Shown here in pieces: positions 32,401-44,651 of a stretch of DNA of 64,000 nt (within the stretch, counting starts at the first letter, position 1; every line of letters starts with the position of its first letter). Made by a program: the position numbers and the translations under genes. Location of the stretch: assembly GCF_003324165.1 (NCBI RefSeq), contig NW_025407832.1, positions 490,634 to 554,633 of the forward strand. The letters run 5' to 3'. The notes beneath the pieces were generated by a model. It had not been told where the DNA came from and did not search any database. It saw only the letters and a program-made list of their open reading frames with translations. The DNA is from Naegleria lovaniensis. Its lineage: Eukaryota; Heterolobosea; Eutetramitea; Acrasida; Naegleriidae.

Positions 32401-35400
32401 TTGACTAGATTAGAAATAGATCGTTCGGATGTGTCCATAATTGTACTTGCGATCGTTCGTTGGATGTCGTTTGATTGTAAGAACTGAGGTGGTAGGTCGG
32501 CCATTAAAATCTTCCATTGCAAACCATCAAGAATGCTCTTTGTACTATCGTTTTGATCCACCTTTTCAGTCATACATGTACTCAAATAGGTTCTGATCAT
32601 GTCGTACAGTCGTGCTGCTTGTCTAAACACATTTCTAAAGACTGATTTATCACACTTGAAAGCATTGCAAGCAACAAATGTCGATGGGAAGCTAGGATCA
32701 TTTCTTGGCAATACAAGAATGCATTCTTCCAACTCTCTTTCAGCAATTTCTTTTGCAGCTTTAGCAGAGCATCTACTTCTAATGTATACGCTAGAAGCTG
32801 CTGCTCTAAACGCGTTGGTAATATTAAGACCTTGTTTCACTTCAGAGTTGAATACTTCAGCACATCTTAACAAGTCACGAACGGTTGGTCGATCTTCTTC
32901 AGGAAGGAAGATCTTTGAAGTGAATCGTGCATGGTAATCCATCATGACATTACATAAATGTGAAGAGGGTATTCCATGATTTGCCAACAATGTGAACGCA
33001 TCTTGGGATGGAATTGCAATTGGAAACATGGCAATCTCCAATCCTCTATTTCTCATGGCTCTAGAAATTTCTCCATACTTTGGATCCATTACCATAAAGA
33101 TTCTAAAGTGAGGATGAGGTTTGACAATACGAATCTCACCATCCACAAGTCCTCTTTCATTGACAACAAGCACACCATCGGGTTCAAATAATGAGTTCAA
33201 TCTATCCAAAACGGTTGGATTGCAAAAATTAACATTGTCAATAAGAAGCCAATTACCTGCTTCCAACGATCGAATCAACACACCATCATTCCATTCAAAT
33301 CTTCCCTTCACACCCATCTCTAGCAATTTGCTTAAATTTTCTAATTGAGTGAGGATGGATTGTTTTTCGTCATTTTCATATTGAAGCAAGGAAAAAACTC
33401 CTTCACACATACTCTTGAGTTGATCAATTCCTGAGAATGTGGAATCCTGTTTAGAGGTTGCTTCATAGGCTGTCCATTGATTATAAAGTTGCTTTACAGC
33501 ATCAAAGTTTCGTTTCTCATCATTCAAGAATGAGATTCTTGCAAGTTCATCAATCTTGAGTTTGATAGCAGTCGCAACCTTTTTAACCTTTTGGATGGGA
33601 TCTACTTGTTCAAATCCTCCCAACAATTCGACAGTATCCGTTGAACTGCTCATTGAGAATTCATTCAACTTGTTACCAGTCATTTGTGCAATGAGTCTGA
33701 CAATTGAGGATTTACCACATGCAGAAGGTCCATTAATGATCGTTAAATAGTTCATCTCAATACACTTCATAATATTCTCAAGAGGGTTCAAGAATGATTG
33801 TAGTAAGATCAAGTCCTTTGAGGTTGTAGTACTTGGGGCATGATTGTCCTTATCACTGTCATCAAATGAATTGTTCTTCAGCAAAATAGAAGAACCAATT
33901 TGTATAGCGTCTGGAGAAAGAGTATAAGTGGGATAGGTTTCTGATGGGAATTCTTTTCCAGAAAGTTCTGTAAATATCTTTTCAACATATTGACGATCCT
34001 CTCGAGTTCTCATTCTTTGACGATACATGCAATCAACGAATCTCATTGGATCATACTTGAATGATTCATTGTTCTTCTTGTTAAGCTCTTGCTCTTTCTT
34101 CAAGAGTTCACACCATCTGAAAACATCTCTCAAGTTGAATTCCCAAGGGCTTCCTTTTCTACCAAATCGGTATAGTTCCATTGTTTCCTTGTGCATTCTT
34201 CTGTTAAAGTCAATCATGAGCTTGATATTGTCCTCACCAATATCATCATGAATAGAACGAAGAATAAATGTCAAATCTTCAGGTCGCAATTCATCCACAT
34301 ACACTTGAGTGAAACGATTGAGGAACGATTTTGGTAGACCTTTTCTTCCACCTCCTTGCTGGAGAGGATTTTGGCATGCAAAAATTCTGAATCCTTCTGG
34401 GCATTTGACAACTTCATTAATCTCAGGAATGTAAATTTCAGCACGATGATCCAAAATAGAGTTCAAACCTTCTAGAACCGATTGAGAAGCCAAATTCAAC
34501 TCATCCAACAATACCCAATCACCATTTCGAAGTGCTCTCAGGAAAATACCATCACACCAACGGAATTGACCTCCTGAACTTCCCTCCACAGGTAAATCCG
34601 TTCCAAGCAAATCCATCATATCGGTTTGCTCACTGAGGTTAATTCGAACAATATTGTGTCCAGAGGCTTTAGCAATGGCAGAGATGAGACTTGTTTTACC
34701 AACTCCAGGACTACCTTCGAGCAGTAGGGGTTTTTTGAGTTGCATAGCTCGCAACACTTTCATGACATTTCTACCTGTCGTAGGTGCATCCAATGCATAG
34801 ACAATTTTTCGTTCCATGTTAGGACCACACTTGATAAAGAATGGATGATATCCAAAGTAGTCGGCGCTTTCTTTCGTCTTGGTAGATCTAATGGCTGTAT
34901 AATTCTCATTAAGGAAAACATCCTTGTAGTAGCTGAATTGCTCACTCGAGAGAACCTTCTCATGTTCCAACTTGTCTAGTAAGAAATTGAAACATTCCGT
35001 TCGTAAGACTTGTCGATTACGGGCTGAGGCATCGGTACCAACACCAATACTTTCCAAAATGACTGTATCCACACCATGCAAATAGGCTCCATACGTGTCC
35101 ATATCTAGCTTTGTAACTGACATATTCATGAAATCCACCCAAGATATCACGTCTCTCACACTCAATAGACGTTTGGTACGTTTGGATCTAAAGAATTGAA
35201 CAAATTCAACCATCCGAATATTGAAAGACTTGATGCTTGCATGGAGTCTACTGGCGACAATAATGGCCAAATCCTCAGAAACTGATAAACTTGGAACATA
35301 AATTTCAGTAAAACGATTTCGGAGAGCAGGTGATAATTCTCGTTTACCAAAATCACCACCAGGATTCATTGTAGCCAAAATTCTGAAATTCTCATTCGCA

Positions 35401-38400
35401 ACAATATGTTCAACTTTTTCGGAACCTCTCTCAGGAAGAGTTAATTCTCGTGAAGGCTCCAAAACACTGTTCAGACGTTCCAAAACAGCATCCTCAGCAA
35501 GTGAAATTTCATCAATGAGGAAAATATCGCCACTCTTCATGGCTTGAACAAGAGGACCATCATACCAAGTGAAAAGAGCTTTCCACTTTTGATAGGTTTC
35601 TCTGATTATTAATTGCTTTTCTAAAAGCTCCTTTTCTTTGAAGTCATTCTTTTGCTTCTTCTTTTGAGGCTCAACTTGTTTTCTTTCCTTAGCAAGTTTT
35701 TTACAAATGTCTTCAAGTCTCTTAACCTTCTTGCTGATATTTGTCTCATTGCCAAAATTGATGTCCAGAGAAAATTTGGTATGAGCAACATTGATAAAGT
35801 CTTGAATCATTTGTTCAAGTTCTGCTTTGAGTTTTTCTCTACCTCTTACAGGTCGTAGAGAACCAAGAATGTCACTCGTCTCAGTATGTTGATGGCAGTT
35901 GAGAATTCTCAAATGTCTTTCATAAATATCAGCATAGATTTGACACACGGTTGTTTTACCTGTACCCGTATCACCGACTAATAATGCTGGCTCTTTGAAC
36001 TTGAGACACTTTCCAACCAGGACATACATTCTCTTCATGGTCTTGGTCCAAACAATATTGCTTCCTGCAACAGAGACATCTTGCAATTCTTTTGGATTGT
36101 ACATGGCTTCCAGATCAATCTTTGTCTTGAATACTTTTTCTAAAATTTCTTGCACAATTTGTTTCTCTTCATCTCTTCGAAGTCTCTCAGCCAAAAGCAT
36201 GTAACCTTCCTCTGCAGCATTTTGATTGTAGTTAATATTGTCTACAGCTCCATTCATACGTTCGGCCCATCTGAATAAATCTCTTGGAGTAATGTTGCTT
36301 TTACCAGCAAAGATCTTACTACTCTGTCTTCTTTGTTGGAGTTCTCTCATGACATTGACTAGCTTGGTAGCATGTTGATTAGAAATTTGACATCTCTTGT
36401 GAAGAATTGTAATTAATTCTGGTCTTGGAATTTCATCGACATGCAGCTCCAAAAATCTATTTCTGAAGGCACGAGATAACACCTTTCTACCACCATACAA
36501 TCCAGGTGGGTTTTGAGTTGCAAATAATTGGAAATGAGGATGAGGTTTGACCGTTTCTTGTGTCTCTGGTATGAACAATTCTCGATTGTCGTCTAACAAT
36601 CGGTTGAGAGCTTCAAGAATATCAGAAGGAGCTAAATTCAATTCGTCTAACACTAGCCAATAACCATTTCGAACGGCTTCTACAAGAATACCTTCTTGGA
36701 AAACCAATTTACCTTGTGCATTGGTAATGTAGGTACCAAAATATTCTTGAAGATCGGTACTTTCGTGATTGTTAATTCTCACAAACTTGTGTCCTGTAAC
36801 TTTGGCGAGATATTGAACCATACTAGTCTTACCAGCCGAGGTTGGTCCTTGTAGCAACACAGGATATTTGTTAGTCTTGATGGCTCTCGCAAGATTTTTC
36901 AAATTTTCTTCAACGGACTCTGTAATGATAAAATCGGAGGGTTGTTCAGGTTTGAATTGACCTTGTTGAAGCCAGAAATGTTTGAACAAGACAAAGTCAC
37001 CACTTGTTGGTTTGGCTGGTGCTTGATTGAGAGAATTATCAACATTCTTGTTCTTAAAGAAGGTGCTTCGAATGAGTTTTTCCACAGTCGAGCAACAAGA
37101 GGCACTCAATAAGGTTAAGAACCCCATTGAGAATCCTTCATAGAGTGCTCTTTCAAGACCATAATCTTTAAGAACCATCACTGTATAATCCAAACTTCGT
37201 GTTAAGGTACGCAAACTGTAGTGTGGTCTTTGAGAGGCTCCATCAGATAACTCTGCCTCTGATCTCTTTCTGACGTCCAAATAGAAATTCACAATATCGT
37301 CAACAGGTGGATGAGGAATGTTTGCGAGGTATCTCGACACAACAATTTTCAAATCATCCTTATCAGTCAATTCATGAACATAGAATTCAGAGAATCTATT
37401 TCGTAATCCAGGCGGTAAGTTTTTCTTGCCAATATCTGTTGGAGGATTCATGCAAGCAAAGATTCTAAAGTTGGGATGTCTCTTAATTGGTTCTGTGTCT
37501 CCCTTCTCAGTGATGAAAAGAGTACCTTCCTCTCCTTCCAACAAACTGGAAAGACGTTCCAAGGTTTCAGTAGAAGCCAAGTTAATTTCGTCGAGCAAAA
37601 TCCAGTGTCCCTCTTTCAATGCCTTTACGAGCGTACCCTCCACAAAAGAGAATGCAAAACTATTTTGAACTAGTATTTGTTGATGATTAAACCGATCAAC
37701 GCTTTCCTTAAATTTAGCCCAGTATTGTTTCAACGTGAATGTTTTCTCCGTTTTTTGCTTCTTGGTTCCAGAATTTGATGAAGAGGCAGCTTGTGACTTT
37801 TTTCGCTTCTTTGACGATTCTTCGGATGGTTCTGTCTTTTCAGTCGAGTCATCTTCCATCTTATTCAGCTTTTGTTCTGCCAATTCAATGATCTTGTTGA
37901 GGAGCATTACAAATTGAACCCAGTTCTTTTTAGAGTACAAATCTCTGACCTTATTCAAAGTGCTTTCATTCTCTTTTGAGGGAAAGGTAACGGAAAATAA
38001 TTGCTCAAAATTACTTTTCACAGAAGCAGCAAGAATTTTCAAATCTACAGGTTTGTACCCTCCAATAAAGTCAGCACTATCTGTTTGCTGATTCAAGTTA
38101 TGTACAAGAAGCTTTTTACCCATCAAAGTTGCCAAATATTGAACAGCTGTTGTTTTACCAACACCAGTCTCACCTGTTAACAACACTGGCTCATTCATCT
38201 TGATACAAGCTCCAATTCTTTCCATCATTTTCAAGCTTTGTTTAGTGTGAGCAAAAGTACTTCCTTTGTGTAACAATTCTCCCAAGTTCTTTTCATCTCT
38301 CTCGAGTGTTACTCTACCTACAGTCACAACCCCTCGTTCCTCCTGTAATTGGGGTTTGTAGGTCCTCAAATAATCTTCAAAATTGTAAATTTCCCAAACT

Positions 38401-40337
38401 AGAGCTAATGTATGTACAACAGAGTCATAAATGTCCTTCTTTGCAATCATTCCACAAAACACATCGATGGCTTCGTGGAAAATATCTCTCTTAATTTGGC
38501 TTAGCACATAATTTTCATTCTTTTGAATCTTGTGACCATAAAATCGTTGCACTCGTTCGCACCATTTCAATAAATCCCTGAATGAAAATAGCCTTCCAAA
38601 GCTTTTGAGTTGTGTCGATTCCTTAGTACTGCTTGCTTGTTGCTTTTGTTCTCCATCAGTGCTGTCTGAAAAAGAAGAAAGATTGACTCCTCTCAGAGCA
38701 TCATATGTTTCAATGAATTTAGGAACAAGCTGCTGGATGGATTTAAATTTGGACTTGAGAATATGTTCAATTTCTTTCGATGGCAATTTGTTAATCATCA
38801 CCTTTGTCCATAAATTTGACATGGGCAACACACGTTGTCGAGTAGCCATTCCCGATAACGATTCCATTAAACTTTGTGTAGCAAAAAGTTGGAATCCAGT
38901 AGCAGCAGGTATCACTTCATCTCTTGATGGAAGGAATAAATTTCCTGATTCCACAAGTGAAATAATGGAAGATATGATATCAAAAGGAGCTAAATCAATA
39001 TCTTCAATGAGAATCCATCTACCTTCAAGAACAGCTTTTGTAAGGGCACCTGGCTGCCATCTAAATTCTCCAGGAACATCTGTGCAAACATAAGTACCCA
39101 ACAGGTCCTTGCTATCGAATGATTCATCCAAATTCACTTTGATGAGATCAGTGTTTCCCGTAATTCTTGCCAACTCTTCAACAAAAACAGTTTTACCAGA
39201 ACCGATAATTCCTTCTACAAGTACTGGTTTTTCTTGAGAAACCGCCAGAGCAAGAGAGCGCATATTGTCGAATGCTGTGTTGGTGAATATGAGTTTTGTC
39301 TTATCTGACGAGATATTTTGTTGTGAGGAGTGAACTTCTCTAAGGTTTTTGTGAAGCCATACTCCACAAACATTAACCATGGTTTCACTCTTGTGAGAAA
39401 TTACAAGCTTTTCTCTGGAATCTGATGATATAGTCTCCATGTTTGATGTTTCAGTGTCGTCATAGAACGAAAGAGTATTTTCAAGATGCATCTTTTCTTC
39501 TGATTCAATTTCTTGCAAGACATATTCTTGAAGATTTTCAAATTTTGAATTGAAAAATGTGTCATCAAGCTCTAGCAGTATCGAAACACATTTAGATGTC
39601 ATTGATCGAATTTCCTTATTTTTGTGCTTTAGCAGTGAGAAAAACGGTGCCCAATTCCAAAGTTTACAAAAATCGGCTGGTGCACAAATTAATAAACGAT
39701 ACGTAATTTCTAAAAGTGTCAAAAGTTTCTGTTGCTCAATCTTATCTTCTAGATTGTTGTTGACAATAGACTCTATGAGTGAAGGTCTATTCTTGAAATA
39801 TTGTTTGATAAAAGTTTTAAATTGAGGGTATAAAGGCAGTATTTTGCTCACTGCATTAATTGTGTCGTAATGTTCTGATGAATTATTAGTAGTGCTGCTT
39901 TTTTCAACTGATTTGTACAACTTTTCCATGATTTGAGCAACCAAAAGGGGCAAAATTGGTTTGCACACTCTCGCAACAGTATATGTATAGTTGGGTTTAA
40001 TAAATAGAGATATTAAAAAAGTTTGGATACTTTTGATGATGTATGGATCCGTGTCCGATGAGTTAGCTATCTATAATTGTCAAAAATCACGTCATGATAA
40101 CATTCCGAACAAGATAACACGTTATTCACAAAAGGACCTTGAAATTGAAACACTTACCTTCTTTTTGAACGAATTCACCTCTTCCTTCAATGCAGGAAAC
40201 TCCTTCTCAAGGACCACCAAAACATGGCTATAGGAGAAGGTCGTTTTCTCTGATTGATGATGATTTTGGTGTTGAAGAGAAGAAGAAACATGTTTGTTGT
40301 TTCCCGACACGGATGAATCTCGGTTGTTGTTCAACAT
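23499..40337 (-). CDS. MDN1: Midasin, AAA+ ribosome-assembly ATPase
   Basis: Two exons: 40337-40158 (60 codons) and 40070-23499, giving 5583 aa, close to the human length. The frame of exon 2 has no ATG before its long open part, so the upstream exon supplies the start. Six AAA+ modules follow the N-terminus, with Walker A motifs GIIGSGKT (about residue 352), GETGVGKT (696), GPTSAGKT (1140), GDTGTGKT (1430), GSPGVGKT (1851) and GPSACGKS (2179). A long helical linker leads to an Asp/Glu-rich region (about 4670-5260). A C-terminal MIDAS domain carries DDSKSMADNHAG (about 5379). Midasin pulls Ytm1 and Rsa4 off pre-60S ribosomes, using the MIDAS to hold the substrate and the ring to generate force. 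Sensor or Walker B loss in single modules was not checked in detail. Confidence 0.96.
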
Positions 40338-40550
40338 TTTTTTTGTTTCAAATTTTTCCAGTGCATCTCTCTCAACTTCAACAAAAATAAGAATATTTTG
40401 AACTATGCATGGAGAGTCATTACATGAAGGTAGGAGGATTGTATTGAATGTAGGAATGACCATATGGTCTTCCTGTGTGTGATTGGTTGTTATTCAGCAT
40501 TTGATGGCAATATTATAACAGCATTAGGGAATGAGCTGTGAAATATGAAC

Positions 40551-40562
40551 TTGACGCGTCAA
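40551..40562. promoter_or_regulatory. Palindrome with ACGCGT core between midasin and F-box/LRR genes
   Basis: ttgacgcgtcaa is a perfect 12-bp palindrome ending six bases before the likely ATG of the F-box/LRR gene and 214 bp upstream of midasin. Its core, acgcgt, equals the MluI cell-cycle box bound by MBF in fungi. It could be a bidirectional element or part of the 5' leader; there is no direct evidence of use. Confidence 0.3.
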
Positions 40563-40567
40563 AGAAA

Positions 40568-42400
40568 ATGACTTCCACACAACTTCGAACTACACACAGT
40601 GAACAACAAAGGAAAGACTTGGCTCCGATAACGTCTCCATCCATGGCCACCATCACATCAGTATCACCCTCCTATGGCATCCTATCTATGGATCTATTAA
40701 TTTCTCACATATTTCCTAATTTCAGTTGGAATTGGCTTTTTGCTGTTGCAAGACTTGTCTCTAGAGAATGGAACAAGATCATCACATCACCTGATATCGA
40801 TATTTGTATTGAAAGTATATTGACCATCAATAGTTTTACAATGAGTGACAAGAACAGAATAATATTCATACGACAATGTATGAACAACAAATTTGGATCA
40901 GTGACCGGAATAGTTTTAAAAGGATTGGAAATTTCATTCTTTGAAGAAACAGCAATGAAAGTTCATTCCCAATTCAAAAATCAACCCTTTAATTTATTTT
41001 CATATTTTCCAAAATTGCAGAGAGTTTTAGTTGAATCCATTTATTCTTTTGAAAAGGTGTTGCCTTACATGGCAAAAGGGAATTTACAATATTTGAAAAA
41101 GTTTGAAATCTATTCGAACACCATGCACGATACAGACATGCAAGAATTCAAAAGCATTAATTTACAATCCTTTCAATCGTTGACAATGGTTCGATGTCAT
41201 ATTAACGACGGAGTATGTGATCAGTTATTGAAAAACAATTTCTCAAGTTTAACAGAGCTAAATCTCTATGGAAATGCCGTGAAACACGATGCGTGTCACA
41301 AAATATCAGAATTGAGCAATTTAACCATGTTAAATCTATGTCACAACGACATTGGACCTCCTGGATGTCTGCACCTTTCTAAAATGACCAATCTGCGTAA
41401 ATTGTTTTTGAAAGGTTGTTCCATTTCCAATCAAGGTTGTGAGTATTTGAGTCAAATGACAGAACCAACAAGTCTCACTGAATTAGATGTATCCAGCAAC
41501 AATATTGATAAGAATGGTTGCAAACATCTCAAATGCTTTAAAAATTTGCTAATACTCGACATTTCAAACAACACCATTGGAGGAGAGGGACTTGCATTGC
41601 TTTTCGAGCATGAATCACTTCCAAGGTTGACCGATTTAGATATTTCTAGATGTGAAATTTCGAATGATCTAGAGTCATTTGTAACACATGCTCCTCGACA
41701 TATAGTTCGATTGAATCTTGCATCCAATACACTTCGAGAAATTGCTCCTCTCTGTGATGAAAAGTTTTCCCATCTTTCCCACTTGAATTTATGTGTGAAT
41801 CAATTATCAGGAAGTGCATGTAGAGATATTGCCGAGTGCAAATACTTTTCAAAATTGACATTCCTAGATTTGACCTTTAATCAAATTCAGGCCTCAGGCT
41901 GTGGCGTACTATCGAACAAAAATCTTTCCAACCTCAAAACCTTAACTCTAGCTCATAATACCATCACTGGAGAAGGATTGAAAAATCTATCGAACGGTAC
42001 TTTGTCAAGTCTTGAAACACTTATACTTTCTAGTAATTCGATTGGAGATGAAGGCTGTCAATTTCTAGCGAATGGTGTTTTTCCCTCCCTCACTGATTTA
42101 TCTTTATCTCACAATGCAATTACTGAGAATGGATGTTTGTGTTTTCAGAGAGGAACGAACAATTTTCCTCGACTCAAGTGCATCACACTTTCAGGCAATG
42201 AAATCAATGATAACGGATGTAAATATCTTGCAGAAACAAATCAATGGAAGAGGACTGAAATAGATGTTATCATTAGTGGAAACCAAATCAGTGGGAAGGG
42301 TCACGAATATTTGTGCAAGGCTAATTATGCAAAAGTATATACAGGAATTTCCACAGTTAAAGACGTTTATTCAAGAAAGTCAGGCTGTTTGCAAATGTAA
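40568..42400 (+). CDS. F-box/leucine-rich repeat protein
   Basis: Single exon, 610 aa from the ATG at 40568; the frame is open for ten codons upstream but offers only a GTG. An F-box-like segment lies near residues 38-75 (SMDLLISHIFPNFSWNWLF, VSREWNKII). About thirteen ribonuclease-inhibitor-type LRRs fill residues 170-590, each with a core like LTELNLYGNAV or LKTLTLAHNTITGEG. The protein ends SGCLQM; there is no membrane segment. In F-box/LRR proteins the repeats hold the substrate while the F-box binds Skp1 of an SCF ubiquitin ligase. The LRR assignment is strong and the F-box moderate. A possible promoter palindrome precedes the start. Confidence 0.75.
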   Translation: MTSTQLRTTHSEQQRKDLAPITSPSMATITSVSPSYGILSMDLLISHIFPNFSWNWLFAVARLVSREWNKIITSPDIDICIESILTINSFTMSDKNRIIFIRQCMNNKFGSVTGIVLKGLEISFFEETAMKVHSQFKNQPFNLFSYFPKLQRVLVESIYSFEKVLPYMAKGNLQYLKKFEIYSNTMHDTDMQEFKSINLQSFQSLTMVRCHINDGVCDQLLKNNFSSLTELNLYGNAVKHDACHKISELSNLTMLNLCHNDIGPPGCLHLSKMTNLRKLFLKGCSISNQGCEYLSQMTEPTSLTELDVSSNNIDKNGCKHLKCFKNLLILDISNNTIGGEGLALLFEHESLPRLTDLDISRCEISNDLESFVTHAPRHIVRLNLASNTLREIAPLCDEKFSHLSHLNLCVNQLSGSACRDIAECKYFSKLTFLDLTFNQIQASGCGVLSNKNLSNLKTLTLAHNTITGEGLKNLSNGTLSSLETLILSSNSIGDEGCQFLANGVFPSLTDLSLSHNAITENGCLCFQRGTNNFPRLKCITLSGNEINDNGCKYLAETNQWKRTEIDVIISGNQISGKGHEYLCKANYAKVYTGISTVKDVYSRKSGCLQM

Positions 42401-42510
42401 TGACTCTCTTCTTCAGAAAAGCTTGAAATAAAGCTCTCCCTTATTGTTGCAAGAAAGTGAACACAACCACACACGCTCTCGTTCATTGTGAGTGCCTTGT
42501 TCAATACAAA

Positions 42511-42522
42511 ACGCGCGCCAAC
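42511..42522. promoter_or_regulatory. E2F-like site upstream of B9D1
   Basis: acgcgcgccaac reads gttggcgcgcgt on the other strand and contains TTGGCGC, a core accepted by E2F/DP factors. It lies 84 bp before the B9D1 start. CpG-rich 12-mers are rare in the AT-rich intergenic DNA here, which is the only other support. Confidence 0.3.
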
Positions 42523-42605
42523 TTGTGTCCGGACATTCTACAAAAAAAATTCTTTCGTGCTTTGAGGGTAGCACCCACGTTTGACAATCAAATCACATTG
42601 CAAAA

Positions 42606-43577
42606 ATGATCAATCGACCTTCATCGGGAAAAACTTATGGCAGGCCAACAAGTGCCTACAGCAGCAGCAATAATAATAATAGTGGAACAACCAACATTAC
42701 ATCAACGTCCAGGAAGGAAAATGCAGATCACTCTTCCTCAAGTTTGCCTGCAATGTCCAATGTAAATAACAATAACAACCTTCATTCCATTCTCAATACG
42801 AATAGTCGGGAACGAGAGCAATCACCCCTTCATGGAACTACAACAGGTCATCAACAGGCTCTCAACACCTCATCGTCGATTATTCAAAATGATCGATCCT
42901 TTTTTTCAAACATTAATCTTAATACAACGACCAACAACGTTTATAATTCAACAACAGCAGTGATGGTAAACAATAACAACAATACAATTTCGAGCGCATT
43001 ATCGCCGAGCTCATCTTTCTATGTCATCTTGAATGGAGTGATCAGCTATTGTGAATATCCAGGAAATCACAACATTTCATGCAGTTTCCAATTTGTTTAT
43101 GGGCAAGATTGGGAAGTGGTGCGCTCAACAGGAGAAGGTGCAAGTTTGGAGAGTGGAATCACACAAGTAGCAATGAGACCTAGAGGTATCAATTCGAAGA
43201 GTGTTTGGAATTTTCCATTGGAGATATCATTTCGAAGTACCAATCCGTATGGTTGGCCCAAACTCTGTCTCGTGGTTCAAGAAGGAACAAGCAAGCAAAC
43301 CATTCTCGGGTATGGGTGGGTTCAAGTGCCAGTGGGAGCCGGGAAGCACACAAGGACGGTGAAACTATTCAAACCACAGAGTACATCACTCATACAGAAA
43401 ATCATTGGTTCCGTGAAAGGAGTGGCTCCAGAGTATTTTGATTCCACACTGGTGTGCAAAGGAGAAGGAAGAGAAGTGACCAGAACTGAATGTGTCGGAG
43501 GTGAAGTTACTGTTGAATTCAATATTATGCATAAAGGCATGTCTCAATTCGGATTTGAAACATTTTCACAGCAGTAA
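42606..43577 (+). CDS. B9D1: B9 domain protein, B9D1-like (ciliary transition zone)
   Basis: Single exon, 323 aa. The first 135 residues are Asn/Ser/Thr-rich and disordered, beginning MINRPSSGKTYGRPTSAY. The B9 (C2-like) domain starts at FYVILNGVISYCEYPG and includes SCSFQFVYGQDWEVV, VWNFPLEISFRSTNPYGWPK, GYGWVQVPVGAGKHTRTVKL and FGFET near the end. B9D1, B9D2 and MKS1 form the B9 complex of the ciliary transition zone, which gates entry into the cilium. The FRSTNPYGWP core and overall order favour B9D1. The long N-terminal extension is not part of the family. Presence fits an organism that can build flagella. Confidence 0.88.
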   Translation: MINRPSSGKTYGRPTSAYSSSNNNNSGTTNITSTSRKENADHSSSSLPAMSNVNNNNNLHSILNTNSREREQSPLHGTTTGHQQALNTSSSIIQNDRSFFSNINLNTTTNNVYNSTTAVMVNNNNNTISSALSPSSSFYVILNGVISYCEYPGNHNISCSFQFVYGQDWEVVRSTGEGASLESGITQVAMRPRGINSKSVWNFPLEISFRSTNPYGWPKLCLVVQEGTSKQTILGYGWVQVPVGAGKHTRTVKLFKPQSTSLIQKIIGSVKGVAPEYFDSTLVCKGEGREVTRTECVGGEVTVEFNIMHKGMSQFGFETFSQQ

Positions 43578-43943
43578 CAGTAGAAAAAGCTGATTTATAA
43601 AGGCGATAATAGAAATTGGGAGTAGATGATGTTGGTATTTATCGGAGAAGAAACAACTCGAGAACTTTTTGGAATGATGACCAGAAATAATTAGCCATTC
43701 TTTCTTGTCATGCTCAAAGCGTAATTACCCTCAAAACCAGCCAACTCAACTCAGCTTTGGAAGATCGAAAAATGCCGTTTGATTTGTACCTGCAAGCCTT
43801 ATAAAAATTTTGGATCCACTTTCATTTTTGCGCCAAAAATTTTCGTTACAAAACAACAAAAAGTCTAGTCTTTAAAGCCCAAGCTTTTTGCCTCTGTTCA
43901 ATTTAGTCAACAAAAAAAAGACATCAACAACCAACACACAACA
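43578..43943. other. Intergenic region upstream of histone H2A
   Basis: This 366-bp stretch has no gene. It contains a TATA-like tataaaa at 43800-43806 and an E2F-like element at 43825-43839, both within 150 bp of the H2A start, and is probably the histone promoter. Confidence 0.45.
43825..43839. promoter_or_regulatory. E2F-like element in the histone H2A promoter
   Basis: tttttgcgccaaaaa fits E2F consensus on either strand (TTTTGCGCC and TTTGGCGCA). It sits 105 bp before the H2A ATG and just downstream of a TATA-like tataaaa. S-phase control of histone genes by such sites is common, so the position is sensible; it remains a motif match. Confidence 0.45.
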
Positions 43944-44465
43944 ATGCCAGCTGCAACTGAAGAACAAGCAACCAAGGACGTTCCACAAACTGAAGAGAAG
44001 AAGTCCAAGAAGAAGAAGAACATGGGTACCCGAGCTCCTCCAAAGGGTCCAAAGAGCAAACCACAATCCAGATCCACAAAAGCCGGTCTTCAGTTCCCAG
44101 TCGGTCGTCTTGCTAGATATTTGAAGGAAGGAAGATATGCTGAAAGAATTGGTGCTGGCGCTCCAGTCTACATGGCTGCCGTTTTGGAATATTTGGCTGC
44201 TGAAATTCTCGAACTTGCAGGTAACGCTGCCCGTGATAACAAGAAGGGAAGAATTGTTCCAAGACATATTCAATTGGCCATCAGAAACGATGAAGAATTG
44301 AACAAGCTCTTGTCAGAAGTGATTATTGCTTCCGGAGGTGTCCTTCCAAACATTCACAGTGTTTTGTTGCCAGGTACAACCACCAAGGGTGCCAAATCCA
44401 CAAAGGGTAGCAAGAAGACCACTGAAGAAGGATCAACAAGTGCTAGCATGTCACAAGAATTTTAA
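43944..44465 (+). CDS. Histone H2A with SQEF tail (H2A.X type) and long N-terminal extension
   Basis: Single exon, 173 aa. The histone fold is nearly canonical from [19 protein letters not shown] through [18 protein letters not shown] to [14 protein letters not shown], so it wraps nucleosomal DNA as an H2A-H2B dimer. The tail ends SMSQEF, the SQ-[E/D]-hydrophobic motif that ATM/ATR-type kinases phosphorylate at DNA breaks in H2A.X. The N-terminus is about 25 residues longer than usual: an acidic start ([14 protein letters not shown]) followed by a Lys run. An internal Met at 44022 would give a normal-length tail, but the first ATG has a good A-rich leader. It is one of the most evenly codon-biased genes here, as expected for high expression. 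Confidence 0.93.
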   Translation: MPAATEEQATKDVPQTEEKKSKKKKNMGTRAPPKGPKSKPQSRSTKAGLQFPVGRLARYLKEGRYAERIGAGAPVYMAAVLEYLAAEILELAGNAARDNKKGRIVPRHIQLAIRNDEELNKLLSEVIIASGGVLPNIHSVLLPGTTTKGAKSTKGSKKTTEEGSTSASMSQEF

Positions 44466-44651
44466 ATCTAGGTTTCCAGTATTTGTTTTGCTCCACACTA
44501 CCTGCTTCCAATTTTCTCTTGTTAATACTTTCAATTTTCCCAACACCCTAAGCTTCACCTGTAAAGATTGTACAAATAAAACCAATCATAAATTATCTAA
44601 AACAATGAATTCATAATGCACAGTTGTCATCTTTTCATAATTTACAAGTAA

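Noticed and set aside
23499-39968. Midasin starting at the GTG at 39968
   Set aside because: The frame is open further upstream to an acceptor, and an exon with a good ATG and gtaagt donor joins in phase, adding 94 residues at the N-terminus.
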